A stretch of DNA of 56,096 nucleotides, taken from NCBI GenBank assembly GCA_017431035.1, contig JAFRLW010000042.1, positions 1 through 56,096 of the forward strand. Direction: 5' to 3'. The translations under genes were made by a program, and so were the position numbers. Positions within the stretch are counted from its first letter, which is position 1, and each line of letters opens with the position of its first letter. The DNA is from Clostridia bacterium. Its GTDB lineage: Bacteria; Bacillota; Clostridia; Oscillospirales; Acutalibacteraceae. The notes beneath the pieces were generated by a model. It was not told the DNA's origin, did no database searches, and saw nothing but the letters and a program-made list of their open reading frames with translations. Shown piece by piece: positions 35,926-43,210 of this stretch.

Positions 35926-36976
35926 GGGCGATATCCTGCAGTTTTAAGTAATCTTTCTTTATAAGTCCCGCTTTTCGAAGCAGTTCCGCAATGCCGAGAC
36001 TAACTGCCGCCGGCAAAACAAAGTGCATAAGCAGTATCAAAAGAAGTGTTGTTACAGGCTTGGTTCCGGCTGCGGTCATAGCCTCAAATGCGGCAAATTG
36101 ACCTACAAGTCCCGCCGAGCCCATACCCGAGCCTACGGGAGTGCTGACCATCTTAAATACTGCGCTTGATATAGGGCCTAAAATGGCGCTTGAAAGTATA
36201 GACGGAACCCAAATAATCGGATGTTTTACGATATTCGGCATTTGTATCATCGAAGTGCCAATACCCTGCGCTATAAGACCGCCGAACTTGTTTTCTCTGT
36301 AACTGATGACCGCAAAGCCCACCATATTGCAACAACAACCGATTGTCGCTGCACCTGCCGCAAGGCCTGTCAGTCCCATTGATATACCGATAGCGGCGGA
36401 AGATATAGGGAGCGTGAGCAGTATTCCCATAACGGTTGATACTACTATACCGCCTATAATCGGGCTTTTTTCAACGTTTATGTTTACAAGTTCGCCAATC
36501 CATTTCATAGCAAGTGATATGTACGGTCCTACAAGTAAACCTGCCGCCGCACCTATCGTTATACAACATAGCGGAGTGAGGATTATTTCAAGTTTTGTTT
36601 TGCCTGAAACAAGTCTTCCTATTTCTATCGCAGCATACGCCGCAATAAATGCGCCAAGCGGCTCACCCGGTGCACCGAGTGCAAACGCCTCAAGCGATAT
36701 ATTCGGGAAAGCGCCTATCATACCGCAAACCGCCGCCGATACGGTGGTGAGAGGGGAGGCTTTTAGTTTTACCGCAGTGCCTACTCCTATTCCGGCGCCG
36801 GTTATCGTTTTGGCAAAAGCGCCTATCATCACGATATATCCGCCGATAAATGTGTCGGCGCCTATAAGGTTTCCTATCTGGCTTATAATAGTGCCTATTA
36901 TAAGGGTGGAAAACAGACCGTATGCCATACCCGAAAGTCCGTCAATAAAAAGTCGATTTAGGTACTTTTTTATCAC
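35918..36976 (-). CDS. PTS EIIC-like membrane permease
   Basis: A 352-aa polytopic protein resembling the stand-alone PTS_EIIC_2 group: FIDGLSGMAYGLFSTLIIGTIISQIG at the N-terminus, APGEPLGAFIAAYAAIEIGRLVSGKTKLEIILTPL centrally, and STPVGSGMGSAGLVGQF near the C-terminus. About eight to ten membrane segments. No EIIA or EIIB domain is fused or nearby, so substrate and phosphorylation are unknown. The GTG start (36976) follows GGAGATG by 8 nt; the frame is open to 37045 but that stretch is promoter. Coupled with nth. Confidence 0.83.
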   Translation of the reverse strand: MIKKYLNRLFIDGLSGMAYGLFSTLIIGTIISQIGNLIGADTFIGGYIVMIGAFAKTITGAGIGVGTAVKLKASPLTTVSAAVCGMIGAFPNISLEAFALGAPGEPLGAFIAAYAAIEIGRLVSGKTKLEIILTPLCCITIGAAAGLLVGPYISLAMKWIGELVNINVEKSPIIGGIVVSTVMGILLTLPISSAAIGISMGLTGLAAGAATIGCCCNMVGFAVISYRENKFGGLIAQGIGTSMIQMPNIVKHPIIWVPSILSSAILGPISSAVFKMVSTPVGSGMGSAGLVGQFAAFEAMTAAGTKPVTTLLLILLMHFVLPAAVSLGIAELLRKAGLIKKDYLKLQDIAHA

Positions 36977-37016
36977 TTTTATTACATCTCCATATAAATG
37001 TATTATTATTGAAGTT

Positions 37017-37045
37017 ATTATATTATAACAAATAAAATAAGTCAA
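37017..37045 (-). promoter_or_regulatory. Promoter of PTS EIIC-nth
   Basis: Minus strand: TTGACT (37045-37040), 17-bp spacer, TATAAT (37022-37017). Confidence 0.8.
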
Positions 37046-37049
37046 GCGA

Positions 37050-37078
37050 TTGAACTTTTTGCCTTTATGTGTTATTAT
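37050..37078 (+). promoter_or_regulatory. Promoter of the histidine phosphatase-ruvX operon
   Basis: TTGAAC (37050-37055), 17-bp spacer, TATTAT (37073-37078). Its -35 is only 4 bp from the -35 of the divergent promoter, so the two polymerases must compete. Confidence 0.72.
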
Positions 37079-37094
37079 GTGGGAGGTGATAAAT

Positions 37095-37766
37095 ATGACA
37101 GAGATTTATATAATAAGACATTGTGAGGGATTAGGTAACGTCGAGCATATCTATAGCGGCACTACCGATACCGATATAAGTGAACTCGGTAAACGGCAAC
37201 TTATAAAACTTTCCGAGCGTTTTAAGAGTATTCATATAGACGCCGTTTATTCAAGTCCGCTCACCCGTGCAAAAAAGACGGCTCACGCCGTCGCCGATAT
37301 AAAAGGGTTGCCGCTGATAATAGACCCTGCTTTTATAGAACTTCACGGCGGCGTTGTTGAGGGCAGACCTTTTGCCGAGTCGTTTAAGAAATACCCCGAA
37401 CTTGCAGAAACGTGGGATAAACGTATGCAGGACTTCGGACCAATAGACGCCGAAACTATGCGCCACGCATACGAGCGGGTGTATGACGGCGTTATAAAGG
37501 TTGCCTCAAAAAACAGGGGAAAGAGCGTGGCTATCGCAACCCATGGCGGTATTATAAAGTGCCTGCTGTCCCGTATTCTTTACGGAACGATTGAGCGACT
37601 GTCCGAAGTGCCGTGGAGTGAGAACACCGATGTAACTCTGCTTAGAATAGATGACGATAATAATATAGAACTTGTTTTCTATAACGACCATTCCCATTTA
37701 ACAGAGGAACTGTTACCTAGTTCGAGCAGAATAAACTCATATATAAATGTAAAAAGTGAGGAATAA
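37095..37766 (+). CDS. Histidine phosphatase superfamily protein (phosphoglycerate mutase-like)
   Basis: A 223-aa protein beginning TEIYIIRHCEG; the catalytic His lies in RHC rather than the usual RHG. SSPLTRAKKTAHAV, FIELHGGVVEGRPF and ATHGGIIKCLL supply the other phosphate-pocket residues. Likely a small phosphatase rather than a glycolytic mutase; substrate unknown. The ATG at 37095 follows GGAGGTGAT; the longer frame to 37050 runs into the promoter. ruvX follows after 4 bp. Confidence 0.88.
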   Translation: MTEIYIIRHCEGLGNVEHIYSGTTDTDISELGKRQLIKLSERFKSIHIDAVYSSPLTRAKKTAHAVADIKGLPLIIDPAFIELHGGVVEGRPFAESFKKYPELAETWDKRMQDFGPIDAETMRHAYERVYDGVIKVASKNRGKSVAIATHGGIIKCLLSRILYGTIERLSEVPWSENTDVTLLRIDDDNNIELVFYNDHSHLTEELLPSSSRINSYINVKSEE

Positions 37767-37770
37767 AAAG

Positions 37771-38178
37771 TTGAAAATAATGTCGGTTGATTTAGGACTT
37801 GCAAGAACCGGTGTTGCCGTTAGCGACGAGAGTGGCGGTTTTGCTTTCCCGAAATGCGTTATTACCGAATATAACAAAGAAAAGTTAATAGAAAAAATTA
37901 TAGAAATTGCAAAGGCGGAAAAAGCGGGGCGTATCGTCGTGGGTCTTCCCGTCAATATGGACGGAAGCCGTGGCGAGCGAGCCGAGACCTGTACTGAAAT
38001 TGCAAAAGAAATACAGGAAAAAGGCAATATAGAAACTGTCCTTTGGGATGAACGGGGAACGACTATTACGGCCAATAATTACCTTAATGAAAATAACGTC
38101 AGGGGTAAAAAACGCAAACAAACGGTCGACGCCGTCGCCGCAACAATAATTCTTGAAGACTATTTAAGGTCACTGTAA
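37771..38178 (+). CDS. ruvX: YqgF/RuvX-type Holliday junction resolvase-like RNase
   Basis: A 135-aa RNase H-fold protein, implicated in rRNA processing and proposed as a resolvase. KIMSVDLGLARTGVAV near the start holds the first catalytic Asp, VVGLPVNMDGSRGERA the middle motif, and DAVAATIILEDYL the last Asp. The TTG at 37771 matches the family N-terminus and lies 8 nt from GTGAGGA. Confidence 0.93.
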   Translation: MKIMSVDLGLARTGVAVSDESGGFAFPKCVITEYNKEKLIEKIIEIAKAEKAGRIVVGLPVNMDGSRGERAETCTEIAKEIQEKGNIETVLWDERGTTITANNYLNENNVRGKKRKQTVDAVAATIILEDYLRSL

Positions 38179-38205
38179 AGAATCGCCCTTCGGGGCGATT
38201 CTTTT
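38178..38205 (+). terminator. Terminator after ruvX
   Basis: AAGAATCGCCC-TTCG-GGGCGATTCTT: an 11-bp stem with a TTCG tetraloop, then TT. Confidence 0.9.
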
Positions 38206-38221
38206 AGGTAATAGGTAAGAA

Positions 38222-38375
38222 GTAGGGGCAGGCGTCCTCGACTGCCCGTTTATTTTATAAAATAACGTTTATAAATCGTAGGGCAGGCGCTCTCGACTGC
38301 CGTCTACATAATACGGGCTGTCGGAAACCGCCAGCCCCTACAACAAGGTAAAGCGGGCGGTATTCCGCCCGCTTT
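38222..38375. repeat. REP-like palindrome cluster
   Basis: Three copies of a ~28-bp unit beginning GTAGGGGCAGGCG and holding a short inverted repeat: 38222-38250 (+), 38278-38304 (+) and 38313-38341 (inverted). Outer ends GTAGGGGC and GCCCCTAC are mirror images. A separate 11-bp perfect hairpin, AAAGCGGGCGG-TATT-CCGCCCGCTTT, follows at 38350-38375. No ORF is present. Similar GTAGGGGC-type dispersed repeats are, to my memory, common in Oscillospiraceae. Confidence 0.7.
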
Positions 38376-38405
38376 CTATCATCTGACATCTATAATCCGA
38401 TAGTC

Positions 38406-38508
38406 ACTTTAGTGCAATAAAGTGATAAAGTGTATATGTTTTTTGTGCAAGTATACAAAAGTGATAAAAAAGGCAAAAAAACACTTTACAACTTTAGCGA
38501 ACTAAAGT
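38406..38508 (+). promoter_or_regulatory. Two matching operators upstream of the amino-acid ABC operon
   Basis: ACTTTAGTGCAATAAAGT (38406-38423) and ACTTTAGCGAACTAAAGT (38491-38508) share ACTTTA-N6-TAAAGT. The second fills the promoter spacer. Extra half-sites lie at 38426-38431 and 38483-38488. Centres are 85 bp apart, close to eight helical turns. The TrpR-family gene at 41636 in the same operon is the natural candidate binder (inference). Confidence 0.65.
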
Positions 38509-38513
38509 ATAAT
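38485..38513 (+). promoter_or_regulatory. Promoter of the amino-acid ABC transporter operon
   Basis: TTTACA (38485-38490), 17-bp spacer made of the palindromic operator, TATAAT (38508-38513). An AAAAAGGAG ribosome-binding site precedes the ATG at 38570. Confidence 0.82.
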
Positions 38514-38569
38514 GTGAACATAACAAAAAGACGAGCGCAAAAAAAACGCTCAAAAAGGAGAAATGAAAA

Positions 38570-39367
38570 ATGAAAAAGATTATTGCATTACTTATGGCAG
38601 TTGCCATGTTGGTTCTTTGTCTTGCAGGATGCGGAACAAAAGAGACCGGCAAGAAAACATTTACAATGGGTATAGACCCTGAGTATCCGCCCTTTAGTTA
38701 TTTAGGGGATGACGGCGAGTACACCGGTTTTGACGTTGAGATTTGCAAAGCCGCTTGTGAAAAACTCGGTTGGGATTTCGAAGTGTTCGGTGTTAACTGG
38801 GACCAAAAACTTGTTCAACTTGATGCTAAAGAGTGTGACTGCGTATGGTCGGGTATGACAATTCTTGACAGTATGAAGGAAGCAGGATACGTTATTTCCG
38901 AGCCTTACTACTACAACACACAGGTACTTGTTGTAAACGAGAACAGCGGTATCAAATCCTCAAAAGACCTTAAGGGCAAGACCGTTGCCGTTCAGCTCGG
39001 TACTTCGGGCGAGTCGCTTCTTAACGAGGACCTTACCGAACTCAAAGACAGTTTCAAAGAACTTGTAACCTGCGACAGTTTCCTTAAATGCTTTGCCGAA
39101 CTTGAGGGCAACGCCGTTGACGCAGTATTTGTTGACTATCCGGTTGCTAAAAGTTATGTAGCAGGCAAAGAGGATAAACTCACCATAATCAATGAAGAAC
39201 TCGGCGCCGAACAGTACGGTATAGCGTTCAGAAAAGGTGACGAGGAAACCTGCAAGAAGATAGATAATGCAGTTCAAGAACTTGTAAAAGACGGCACCTA
39301 TGCTAAAATCGCCGCCAAATATGAGGATATAGTTGATAACCTAATCTTCTTGAATAAGGATAAATAA
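38570..39367 (+). CDS. Amino-acid ABC transporter substrate-binding lipoprotein
   Basis: A 265-aa SBP_bac_3-type binding protein. Signal peptide with lipobox LAGC at about 18-21, so it is a lipoprotein on the outer face. The mature part starts FTMGIDPEYPPFSYLGDDGEYTGFDVEICKA, the polar amino-acid binding signature, followed by DGTYAKIAAKY near the end. First gene of a five-gene operon. Histidine is a candidate ligand by context with the TrpR-family regulator; cystine, glutamine or others are not excluded. Confidence 0.92.
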   Translation: MKKIIALLMAVAMLVLCLAGCGTKETGKKTFTMGIDPEYPPFSYLGDDGEYTGFDVEICKAACEKLGWDFEVFGVNWDQKLVQLDAKECDCVWSGMTILDSMKEAGYVISEPYYYNTQVLVVNENSGIKSSKDLKGKTVAVQLGTSGESLLNEDLTELKDSFKELVTCDSFLKCFAELEGNAVDAVFVDYPVAKSYVAGKEDKLTIINEELGAEQYGIAFRKGDEETCKKIDNAVQELVKDGTYAKIAAKYEDIVDNLIFLNKDK

Positions 39368-39385
39368 TAAATATTTTGCCAAATT

Positions 39386-39426
39386 GCCGGGCATAGCCTC
39401 TCTTTATAAGGGAGGCTTAATCCGGC
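39386..39426 (+). promoter_or_regulatory. Intercistronic stem-loop between binding protein and permease
   Basis: GCCGG (39386-39390) and CCGGC (39422-39426) enclose an 8-bp hairpin, GCCTCTCT...AGGGAGGC with one wobble pair. No T-run follows. Such structures often stabilise the upstream mRNA and raise binding-protein levels over membrane subunits. Confidence 0.7.
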
Positions 39427-39460
39427 TTTAGTCATTTTAATGAAACGAGGATAATAAAAG

Positions 39461-40108
39461 GTGACATTTGCGACAATAGTTTTGAAAATGGCAGAAGGAC
39501 TGTCAAAAACCTGCGCTATTTTCTTTTTGACACTTATTATTTCATTACCGCTCGGCGTTATAATTGCCCTGCTTAGAATGAGTAAAAACAAAATTATATC
39601 AAAAATCACGCAGTTTGTTGTTTCGGTGTTGAGGGGCACCCCTCTTATGCTGCAACTACTTGCCGTGACCTACGGCCCTTATTATCTGTTCGGGCTTAAC
39701 GTTTCGAGGAACAAACTTTTTCCCGTTGTAATTGCCTTTGCCATAAACTATGCCGCATATTTTTCGGAGATATACCGTGGCGGTATCGAGTCAATGTCGC
39801 AAGGGCAGTATGAGGCGGCGACCATACTCGGCTATACAAAGGCGCAAACGTTTTTGAAGATTATTCTTCCCCAGGTTATAAAGCGTATTTTGCCGAGTAT
39901 CACTAACGAGATAGTAACCCTTGTAAAAGATACTTCAATAGCCTTTACCGTTTCCTATCAGGAGATGTTCACAATAGGCAAACAGATAGCCAATTCGCAA
40001 ACGAGTTTCACTCCCTTCCTTGTAGCCGGCGTTTTCTATTATATCTTTAATGCTATTGTCGGCTTTGTTATGGGCAGGGCGGAAAAATCTTTGAGTTATT
40101 ACAGGTAA
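39461..40108 (+). CDS. Amino-acid ABC transporter permease
   Basis: A 215-aa HisMQ-type permease with about five membrane segments. VVSVLRGTPLMLQLLAVTYG matches the family N-terminal motif, and AYFSEIYRGGIESMSQGQYEAATILGYTKAQTFLKIILPQ is the ATPase-contacting EAA loop. Start GTG at 39461, 10 nt from ACGAGG. A single permease gene suggests a homodimeric channel. Confidence 0.93.
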   Translation: MTFATIVLKMAEGLSKTCAIFFLTLIISLPLGVIIALLRMSKNKIISKITQFVVSVLRGTPLMLQLLAVTYGPYYLFGLNVSRNKLFPVVIAFAINYAAYFSEIYRGGIESMSQGQYEAATILGYTKAQTFLKIILPQVIKRILPSITNEIVTLVKDTSIAFTVSYQEMFTIGKQIANSQTSFTPFLVAGVFYYIFNAIVGFVMGRAEKSLSYYR

Positions 40109-40120
40109 CGGGTGAACAGT

Positions 40121-40876
40121 ATGAATATTCTTGAAATGAAAAACATAAAAAAATCTTTCGGCGAAAATGAGGTTCTGAAAGATATCTCGCTAAAAGTAGA
40201 TGAGGGCGAGGTTGTGTCTATAATAGGCCCTTCGGGAAGTGGCAAATCAACCCTTCTTCGTTGTGCTACATTGCTTGAAAAGGCGGATGACGGTATAATC
40301 TCATACCTTGGCGACCCCGTGACCTATTATGATGAAAAGGGCGTCTACCGTTATCAAAAGGACCTTGCAAAGTTCCGCAAGGTGTTTGGACTTGTGTTCC
40401 AGAGCTTTAATCTTTTTCCACACTATAATGTGCTTAAAAACGTCACCGACGCACCGGTTTCGGTTCTTAAAGTAGATAAAGAACAGGCAAAAGCGGAAGC
40501 GTATGAACTGCTCTCTAAAATGGGACTTGAGGATAAGGCGGAAGCCTACCCGTATGAACTTTCAGGCGGACAACAACAAAGGGTGTCTATTGTAAGAGCA
40601 CTTGCCATGAAACCGAAAATACTCTTTTTTGATGAGCCTACAAGCGCTCTTGACCCCGAACTTACAGGAGAAGTATTAAAGGTTATAAAACAACTAGCCG
40701 AAGCCAAAATGACAATGGTTATCGTCACTCACGAAATGGCGTTTGCCCGTGCCGTGTCCGATAGGGTAATATTTATGGACGGCGGAGTTATCGTTGAAGA
40801 GGGCAAACCCGAAGACGTTTTCGGATCCACACAAAATGAAAGGACTAAACAGTTTTTACAAAACTATAATAAGTAA
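40121..40876 (+). CDS. Amino-acid ABC transporter ATPase
   Basis: A 251-aa ATPase of the polar amino-acid (HisP/GlnQ) family: Walker [10 protein letters not shown], signature LSGGQQQR, Walker [16 protein letters not shown]-loop THE. About 20 extra residues between Walker A and the Q-loop ([21 protein letters not shown]) distinguish it from typical GlnQ. ATG at 40121 is better placed than the GTG at 40112. Its TAA overlaps the next ATG by one base. Confidence 0.94.
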   Translation: MNILEMKNIKKSFGENEVLKDISLKVDEGEVVSIIGPSGSGKSTLLRCATLLEKADDGIISYLGDPVTYYDEKGVYRYQKDLAKFRKVFGLVFQSFNLFPHYNVLKNVTDAPVSVLKVDKEQAKAEAYELLSKMGLEDKAEAYPYELSGGQQQRVSIVRALAMKPKILFFDEPTSALDPELTGEVLKVIKQLAEAKMTMVIVTHEMAFARAVSDRVIFMDGGVIVEEGKPEDVFGSTQNERTKQFLQNYNK

Positions 40877-41646
40877 TGAAGATAGAGTATTACGTTGTCG
40901 ACCCTTCAAAAAACATTACCGCACTTGTTACTACACCGACAGATAATGCGGATAAAAAAGAGATAGCAAAAGCGATTATGATAAACAGCCCCGATATAGA
41001 GCAGGTGGGCTTTTTGTCCGAGGCGGACGGAAAAAACATTCTTGTAATGTCGGGGAATGAGTTTTGCGGAAACGCTCTTATGTCCGCTGCAACCGTAGTC
41101 TATTATCTTAAAGGTCTAAAGGGCGAGGAAAGTGTTATAATATCCTTTTCAGATTTTGGAGATTATGAAGTAAAGGTCAAAAAAGAGGATAACGCCTATT
41201 TTTGTACCTCTGTTATCGACGGGGCAAAAGATATAGGCGAAATAACCTTTTTATATAATGGAAAAAAATACACCTTTCCCGCCTTTTCGGTAAGGGGAAT
41301 AACTCATATTATTGCCGGTAGTTCTCTAAAACCCGAAACCGCCGCAAATCTTATAAAAGATGTGGCAAAGGATATAAACGACGCCGCAGTAGGAATAATG
41401 ATATTTGATAAAAACGGAAACAAAGTCACCCCTATAGTTTATGTGAGGGATGTTGACACCGTTTGTTTTGAAAACTCCTGCGCAAGCGGAACAATAGCGC
41501 TTTGCTATATGAACGGCAGTGAAAACGGCGAAGACTATGTTTTTCGGGGCGGAATAATCCACGCCAAAAAGCAAACGGACGGCGTATGCCTAATGGAGAA
41601 AATACACCTTAAAGAGAAAACGGAGGATATTTTATATGAACCGTAA
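40876..41646 (+). CDS. DapF-fold amino-acid racemase/epimerase-like protein
   Basis: A 256-aa protein with the diaminopimelate-epimerase fold pattern of two half-domains, each carrying a catalytic-type Cys: C64 in SGNEFCGNALMSAA and C202 in FENSCASGTIALC. True DapF uses GNGxRC and CGSGT, so this belongs to a divergent branch; CntK-type histidine racemases are in the same superfamily. Coupling to an amino-acid ABC transporter and a TrpR-family regulator points to an amino-acid racemase rather than lysine synthesis. Substrate unproven. Confidence 0.72.
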   Translation: MKIEYYVVDPSKNITALVTTPTDNADKKEIAKAIMINSPDIEQVGFLSEADGKNILVMSGNEFCGNALMSAATVVYYLKGLKGEESVIISFSDFGDYEVKVKKEDNAYFCTSVIDGAKDIGEITFLYNGKKYTFPAFSVRGITHIIAGSSLKPETAANLIKDVAKDINDAAVGIMIFDKNGNKVTPIVYVRDVDTVCFENSCASGTIALCYMNGSENGEDYVFRGGIIHAKKQTDGVCLMEKIHLKEKTEDILYEP

Positions 41647-41911
41647 AAAGATTTCCGAAAAAGAAATAAACGAACTTTATGATGTTATTTTGAAACTAAA
41701 GGATAAAAAAGACTGCAAAGAACTTTTTGACGACCTTTGCACAACAAAAGAAGTTGAACAAATGGCACAAAGGGTAAAGGCGGCAAAACTTCTTATGGAA
41801 GGTAATACCTATAACGACGTTATAAATCTGACCGATATTTCTTCTGCAACGCTCAGTCGGGTTTCCCGTTGCGTTCAGTATGGTAAGGGATATGCAAAGT
41901 TTGTAAAATAA
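41636..41911 (+). CDS. TrpR-family YerC/YecD regulator (HisR-like)
   Basis: A 91-aa all-helical protein of the TrpR-like YerC/YecD family: ISEKEINELYDVILKLKDKKDCKELFDDLCTTKEVEQMAQRVKAAKLLMEGNTYNDVINLTDISSATLSRVSRCVQYG. The helix-turn-helix falls at about 55-78. Family members in Firmicutes have been proposed to repress histidine synthesis and transport genes. The start lies 11 bp inside the preceding gene. It is the last gene of the operon and probably autoregulates it through the ACTTTA-N6-TAAAGT sites. Confidence 0.87.
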   Translation: MNRKKISEKEINELYDVILKLKDKKDCKELFDDLCTTKEVEQMAQRVKAAKLLMEGNTYNDVINLTDISSATLSRVSRCVQYGKGYAKFVK

Positions 41912-41919
41912 AATAGTCA

Positions 41920-41957
41920 AAAAAAGCGACAAAAGACAATTTTTTGTCGCTTTTTTA
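41920..41957 (+). terminator. Terminator of the amino-acid ABC operon
   Basis: AAAAAGCGACAAAA / TTTTTTGTCGCTTTTT hairpin and T-run just after the 41911 stop. Confidence 0.9.
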
Positions 41958-42008
41958 CAAAAACAAGATACTTTTGTAATGCAAATTGTAGATATTATAT
42001 AAAAATAC

Positions 42009-42048
42009 TTGACATTACTATTTTAGTAAGGTAATATATTTATATAAT
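42009..42048 (+). promoter_or_regulatory. Promoter of the sigma-factor gene with a palindrome in the spacer
   Basis: TTGACA (42009-42014), 17-bp spacer, TAATAT (42032-42037). The spacer contains TTACTA-TTT-TAGTAA (42015-42029), a perfect 6-bp inverted repeat and possible operator. A second TATAAT lies at 42043-42048. Confidence 0.68.
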
Positions 42049-42088
42049 ACTCAAAGTATGTCTACGTCAAAAGCAGTATGGAGAGTTT

Positions 42089-42646
42089 ATGGCGACTGAT
42101 TACAGCAAAATGACAAATGAACAAATAGCAAATGCCGTTAAATTGGGTGATTATGAGGGACTCGGGTTACTTATCAAAAACCTTATGCCCCATATAAAAG
42201 CGGCGGCTCTTAAATGGAAAAGCGTTGTAAATGATACCGACGATTTAGTAGGCGAGGGTATAACCGCCGTTTTCAAGGCGGTCAAGAGTTTTGACGAGAG
42301 CAAGGCTTCTTTTATCACCTTTGCAAAACTTTGTATTGACCGTGCTATAGGCAACAGGGTCAGAAGTGAACTCTCCGCAAAAAGAATACCCGAGAGTATG
42401 ATAGTTTCCTTTGAAAATGACAATATCTCTTGCGAGAGTGCGGAAGATCTTGTTATAAAGAAAGAAGAGGAAAACACCTTTAAGCAAAGTGTTGCCGAAA
42501 ATCTGTCAAACCTTGAAAGAGACGTTTTGAAACTTCATCTTGAGGGACAAGCATATCAGGAGATAGCAAACAATCTCGGTATTACGGTAAAATCGGTAGA
42601 CGGTGCGCTGCAAAGGATAAGAAACAAACTTAAAAAAATGCCGTAA
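42089..42646 (+). CDS. Sigma-70 family RNA polymerase sigma factor (SigH-like)
   Basis: A 185-aa sigma factor with region 2 (about 40-100: DTDDLVGEGITAVFKAVKSFDESKASFITFAKLCIDRAI) and region 4 with a helix-turn-helix (LSNLERDVLKLHLEGQAYQEIANNLGITVKSVDGALQRIRNKLKK, about 138-183). Length and layout are close to clostridial SigH, but the identity cannot be fixed from sequence alone. It is followed by a degenerate tRNA-like sequence and a zinc-ribbon gene. Confidence 0.85.
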   Translation: MATDYSKMTNEQIANAVKLGDYEGLGLLIKNLMPHIKAAALKWKSVVNDTDDLVGEGITAVFKAVKSFDESKASFITFAKLCIDRAIGNRVRSELSAKRIPESMIVSFENDNISCESAEDLVIKKEEENTFKQSVAENLSNLERDVLKLHLEGQAYQEIANNLGITVKSVDGALQRIRNKLKKMP

Positions 42647-42658
42647 GGCAAAAAATAT

Positions 42659-42732
42659 GCCCGGTAGCTTAATAGCAGAGCGTTGAAATTATTTATAAAA
42701 ACAAAGGTGTCGGTGCGATTCCGTCCGGGGCG
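42659..42732 (+). pseudogene. Degenerate tRNA-like sequence
   Basis: A 74-nt segment resembles a tRNA: 5' GCCCGG pairs with 3' CCGGGGC apart from one missing C, a D-arm TAGCTT...AGAGC, then a variable AT-rich middle, and a T-arm GTCGG-TGCGATT-CCGTC. The anticodon stem has at least two mismatches, the T-loop has G for the second T, and acceptor and T-stem overlap by one base. The acceptor resembles tRNA-Arg genes of Clostridia. Likely a tRNA remnant; no CCA is encoded. Confidence 0.45.
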
Positions 42733-42760
42733 ACAAAACCAATCAAGAGAGGTAGCAAAA

Positions 42761-43084
42761 ATGTTTGAAGACAAAACCCTAGTTTGCAAAGACTGCGGCG
42801 AAGAGTTCGTGTTTACCGCAAGGGAACAGGAGTTCTATGAATCCAAAGGCTTTGAAAACGAACCCCAAAGATGCAAACCCTGCCGTGACAAACGTAAAGC
42901 AGCAGCAAGAGGCCCACGTGAGATGCACGAGGCTGTTTGCGCCGCATGCGGTGGTGTTGCACGAGTTCCTTTCGTTCCGCGTGATGACCGTCCGGTTTAT
43001 TGCAGCGAATGCTTTGCAAAAATGAAGGAACAGGAAGCCGCTGAGGCTCCCGCCGAAGAAACCCCGAGCGAGACGGAAGAATAA
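42761..43084 (+). CDS. Small double zinc-ribbon protein
   Basis: A 107-aa protein with two zinc ribbons: residues about 8-45 (LVCKDCGEEFVFTAREQEFYESKGFENEPQRCKPCR), matching the probable zinc-ribbon family of Firmicutes, and about 58-86 (AVCAACGGVARVPFVPRDDRPVYCSECF). The acidic tail is EAAEAPAEETPSETEE. Function unknown. The ATG at 42761 has GAGAGG 8 nt upstream; the longer frame would run into the tRNA-like element. Own terminator downstream. Confidence 0.87.
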   Translation: MFEDKTLVCKDCGEEFVFTAREQEFYESKGFENEPQRCKPCRDKRKAAARGPREMHEAVCAACGGVARVPFVPRDDRPVYCSECFAKMKEQEAAEAPAEETPSETEE

Positions 43085-43102
43085 TATTTTATTTTCGTCA
43101 GT

Positions 43103-43130
43103 AAAAGACTCCCAAACGGGAGTCTTTTTC
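43103..43130 (+). terminator. Terminator after the zinc-ribbon gene
   Basis: AAAAGACTCCC-AAAC-GGGAGTCTTTTT hairpin and T-run. Confidence 0.93.
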
Positions 43131-43157
43131 ATAAGACAGTAAAAATATTTTTTATAA

Positions 43158-43187
43158 TTCACACTTTATTAACAAAGTTAGTATAAA
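43158..43187 (+). promoter_or_regulatory. Probable promoter of the two-component/HtrA operon
   Basis: TTCACA (43158-43163), 18-bp spacer, TATAAA (43182-43187), followed by CCGGGAGGGAT before the ATG at 43211. Confidence 0.5.
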
Positions 43188-43210
43188 ATAAAAATCCGGG
43201 AGGGATAAAT

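Noticed and set aside
36306-37028. Plus-strand frame (240 codons) opposite the PTS EIIC gene
   Set aside because: Pro/Ile-rich antisense of a membrane protein, with no ribosome-binding site.
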